7,384 nt of DNA from an uncultured Blautia sp. (lineage in GTDB: Bacteria > Bacillota > Clostridia > Lachnospirales > Lachnospiraceae): contig CALCDJ010000033.1 of NCBI GenBank assembly GCA_937900135.1, positions 1 to 7,384 on the forward strand, written 5' to 3'. Positions 6,174-7,384 of the stretch are shown piece after piece. Every line of letters starts with the position of its first letter. Within the stretch, counting starts at the first letter, position 1. The notes under the pieces are model-generated. The model was not told where the DNA came from. It saw only the letters and a list, made by a program, of their open reading frames with translations, and did no database searches. The translations under genes were made by a program, and so were the position numbers.

Positions 6174-7384
6174 TTACCGGATATCCTCCATTTTGTAACC
6201 GCTTTGTAACCATGAAAGAATCACCCTTGTTCCTTTTTCAGGTTCGCTTTCGATAGACATTTTCCAGTGATGAAGATCTGCAATTTCCTTACAGAGCGCC
6301 AGTCCAAGTCCTGCGCCTCCTTCCTTTCTGGAGCGTGACTTATCCACCATGTAAAAGGCTTCCGTTACCCGTTCAAGGTCTTCCGAGGTAATCCCACGCC
6401 CATAATCTTCCACAATAAGCGCCTTATCCTCAGCTATTATCCTGATTTTTCCACCTTCCTCTGAGGCTTTTCCTGCGTTGTCCACAAGATTCAACACAAA
6501 GCTTGTCAAAAGGTCCACATCTGCTGTTTTTTGGAGATCTGAAGGGCTGCATTGGACTTCCAGCTGAATTTCCTTTTCTTTTAAAGTAAATCCCGTCAGA
6601 GCTTTTATATGGTTCAGAAATTTTCCCACCTGAAAGCTTTGAAGATTCAGCCCTGATTTTTCTTCCTCATAGAGTCCGGTAAGCTCCAGAATTTTAACAG
6701 ACAGCCTAGAAAGGCGACTGCACTCCTTTTGAATATACCGAAGAGCCTGCTCCCGTCTTTTATCGCTTAAGCGTACCGTAAGGAGAGTATCCGCATAGCC
6801 CATAATGGCCGTCATAGGTGTTTTCAGCTCATGGGCAAGGCTTCCCAACATTTGCTGCTGTCTTCTGTTTGTTTCTGTCAGTTTCTGTATACTTTCCTCA
6901 ATGGTAGCAGCCATATGATTAAAGCTGCATGCCAGCTCTCCCAGCTCGTCTTTCCTTCCCTCTGATACCCGGATCTGATATTTTCCTTCTGAAATAGCTG
7001 CGGCAGCCTTTTTTAATTCCATCAGAGGGCGCATGGTGGCAAAAAGACTTTTCCATATGATAAATCCCCCCACGACCAGAAGAAACACAGTAATCAAAAA
7101 TCCCTTTAAAAAAAGACGCTCTGTTCTCTGATAAATTTCCGTAACATCCTGATAATACAAAATTCCTGCCTGTATGTTGCTGTCAGATATCTGCGTAAAG
7201 GTCAGCATGAGTTTTCTTCCATCTATGGTCTGTATTGGTACTTCTCCGTTATTTTCTCCATTTACTTCGCTGATTCCCATATAATCAAATTCATAGGGTG
7301 TGGCATTGCAGATCCATTCTCCATGCTGATAAAAAGCTCCATAATTCCCAAAAACATCCCGAAATGACTGAACTGCAGCCAGCT
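6174..7384 (-). CDS. Sensor histidine kinase (HAMP-HisKA-HATPase), N-terminus beyond the window
   Basis: 402 residues are visible and the frame stays open to the right edge, so the true start and first membrane helix lie outside; the in-frame ATG at 7280 is internal. The visible part begins in an extracytoplasmic sensor domain (about 1-88). A transmembrane helix follows (about 91-111, FLITVFLLVVGGFIIW), then HAMP (about 112-164, with ISEGKYQIRV and DELGELACSFNHM). Next is HisKA with the phospho-accepting His in SLAHELKTPMTAI (His 184 of the visible part). HATPase follows with N-box NLVDNAGKASEEGG, G1 EDYGRGIT, F-box EAFYMVD and G2 GGAGLGLAL. All catalytic residues look intact. It is a classical HAMP kinase, not the short intramembrane-sensing BceS type. 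The partner response regulator is not in the window and is probably just upstream. The stop TAA is 74 nt before the lipoprotein start, so the pair is likely co-transcribed and the operon autoregulated. The ligand is unknown. Confidence 0.95.
   Translation of the reverse strand, partial: LAAVQSFRDVFGNYGAFYQHGEWICNATPYEFDYMGISEVNGENNGEVPIQTIDGRKLMLTFTQISDSNIQAGILYYQDVTEIYQRTERLFLKGFLITVFLLVVGGFIIWKSLFATMRPLMELKKAAAAISEGKYQIRVSEGRKDELGELACSFNHMAATIEESIQKLTETNRRQQQMLGSLAHELKTPMTAIMGYADTLLTVRLSDKRREQALRYIQKECSRLSRLSVKILELTGLYEEEKSGLNLQSFQVGKFLNHIKALTGFTLKEKEIQLEVQCSPSDLQKTADVDLLTSFVLNLVDNAGKASEEGGKIRIIAEDKALIVEDYGRGITSEDLERVTEAFYMVDKSRSRKEGGAGLGLALCKEIADLHHWKMSIESEPEKGTRVILSWLQSGYKMEDIR

Noticed and set aside
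6100..6213. N-terminal extension of the lipoprotein frame (38 more codons, beginning in the kinase gene)
   Set aside because: It would hide the signal peptide behind a charged leader and has no ribosome binding site, while the ATG at 6099 has AAAGGAG at 7 nt.

Overview
The window looks like part of a Firmicutes chromosome, most likely a gut Clostridia of the Lachnospiraceae type. Support for this is the moderate GC with long A/T tracts, strong AGGAGG-type ribosome binding sites, a lipobox lipoprotein, and a histidine kinase/ABC-2 transporter gene style typical of that family. The genus cannot be fixed from sequence alone. Every gene is on the minus strand, so the biological order runs from the right edge to the left edge.

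From right to left: a sensor histidine kinase whose 5' end lies beyond the window (6174-7384); a 520-residue lipoprotein with a possible YycI/PepSY-like C-terminus (4537-6099); two six-helix ABC-2-type permeases (3609-4526 and 2879-3607); an ABC ATPase of the BcrA/CcmA type (2230-2901); a secreted, proline-stalked, two-domain Ig-like protein anchored by a C-terminal helix (878-2233); and a single-helix protein whose outside part resembles the extracytoplasmic domain of MacB/FtsX permeases (169-891). After the kinase, gaps are 74 and 10 nt, then 1 nt, then overlaps of 23, 4 and 14 nt. This is the layout of one translationally coupled operon. Left of it is a 116-nt intergenic region with a clear tRNA promoter, then a tRNA-Glu(TTC) cut by the left edge.

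The likely unit is a signal-responsive export or envelope-remodelling complex. The kinase, probably with a response regulator outside the window, would sense an envelope signal. The lipoprotein may be a sensor accessory or substrate-handling factor. The ATPase and two permeases form the transporter core. The last two genes place extracytoplasmic domains beside it. The transported substrate is unknown.

The most unusual points are the pairing of an ABC-2 transporter with two separately encoded extracytoplasmic accessory proteins, one of them a MacB-like domain without its permease; the large lipoprotein between kinase and transporter; and a 9-bp inverted repeat over the predicted transcription start of the tRNA-Glu gene. 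No mobile elements, CRISPR arrays or frameshifts were seen. Several starts were moved inward from the longest reading frame because a good ribosome binding site sits at the internal ATG.
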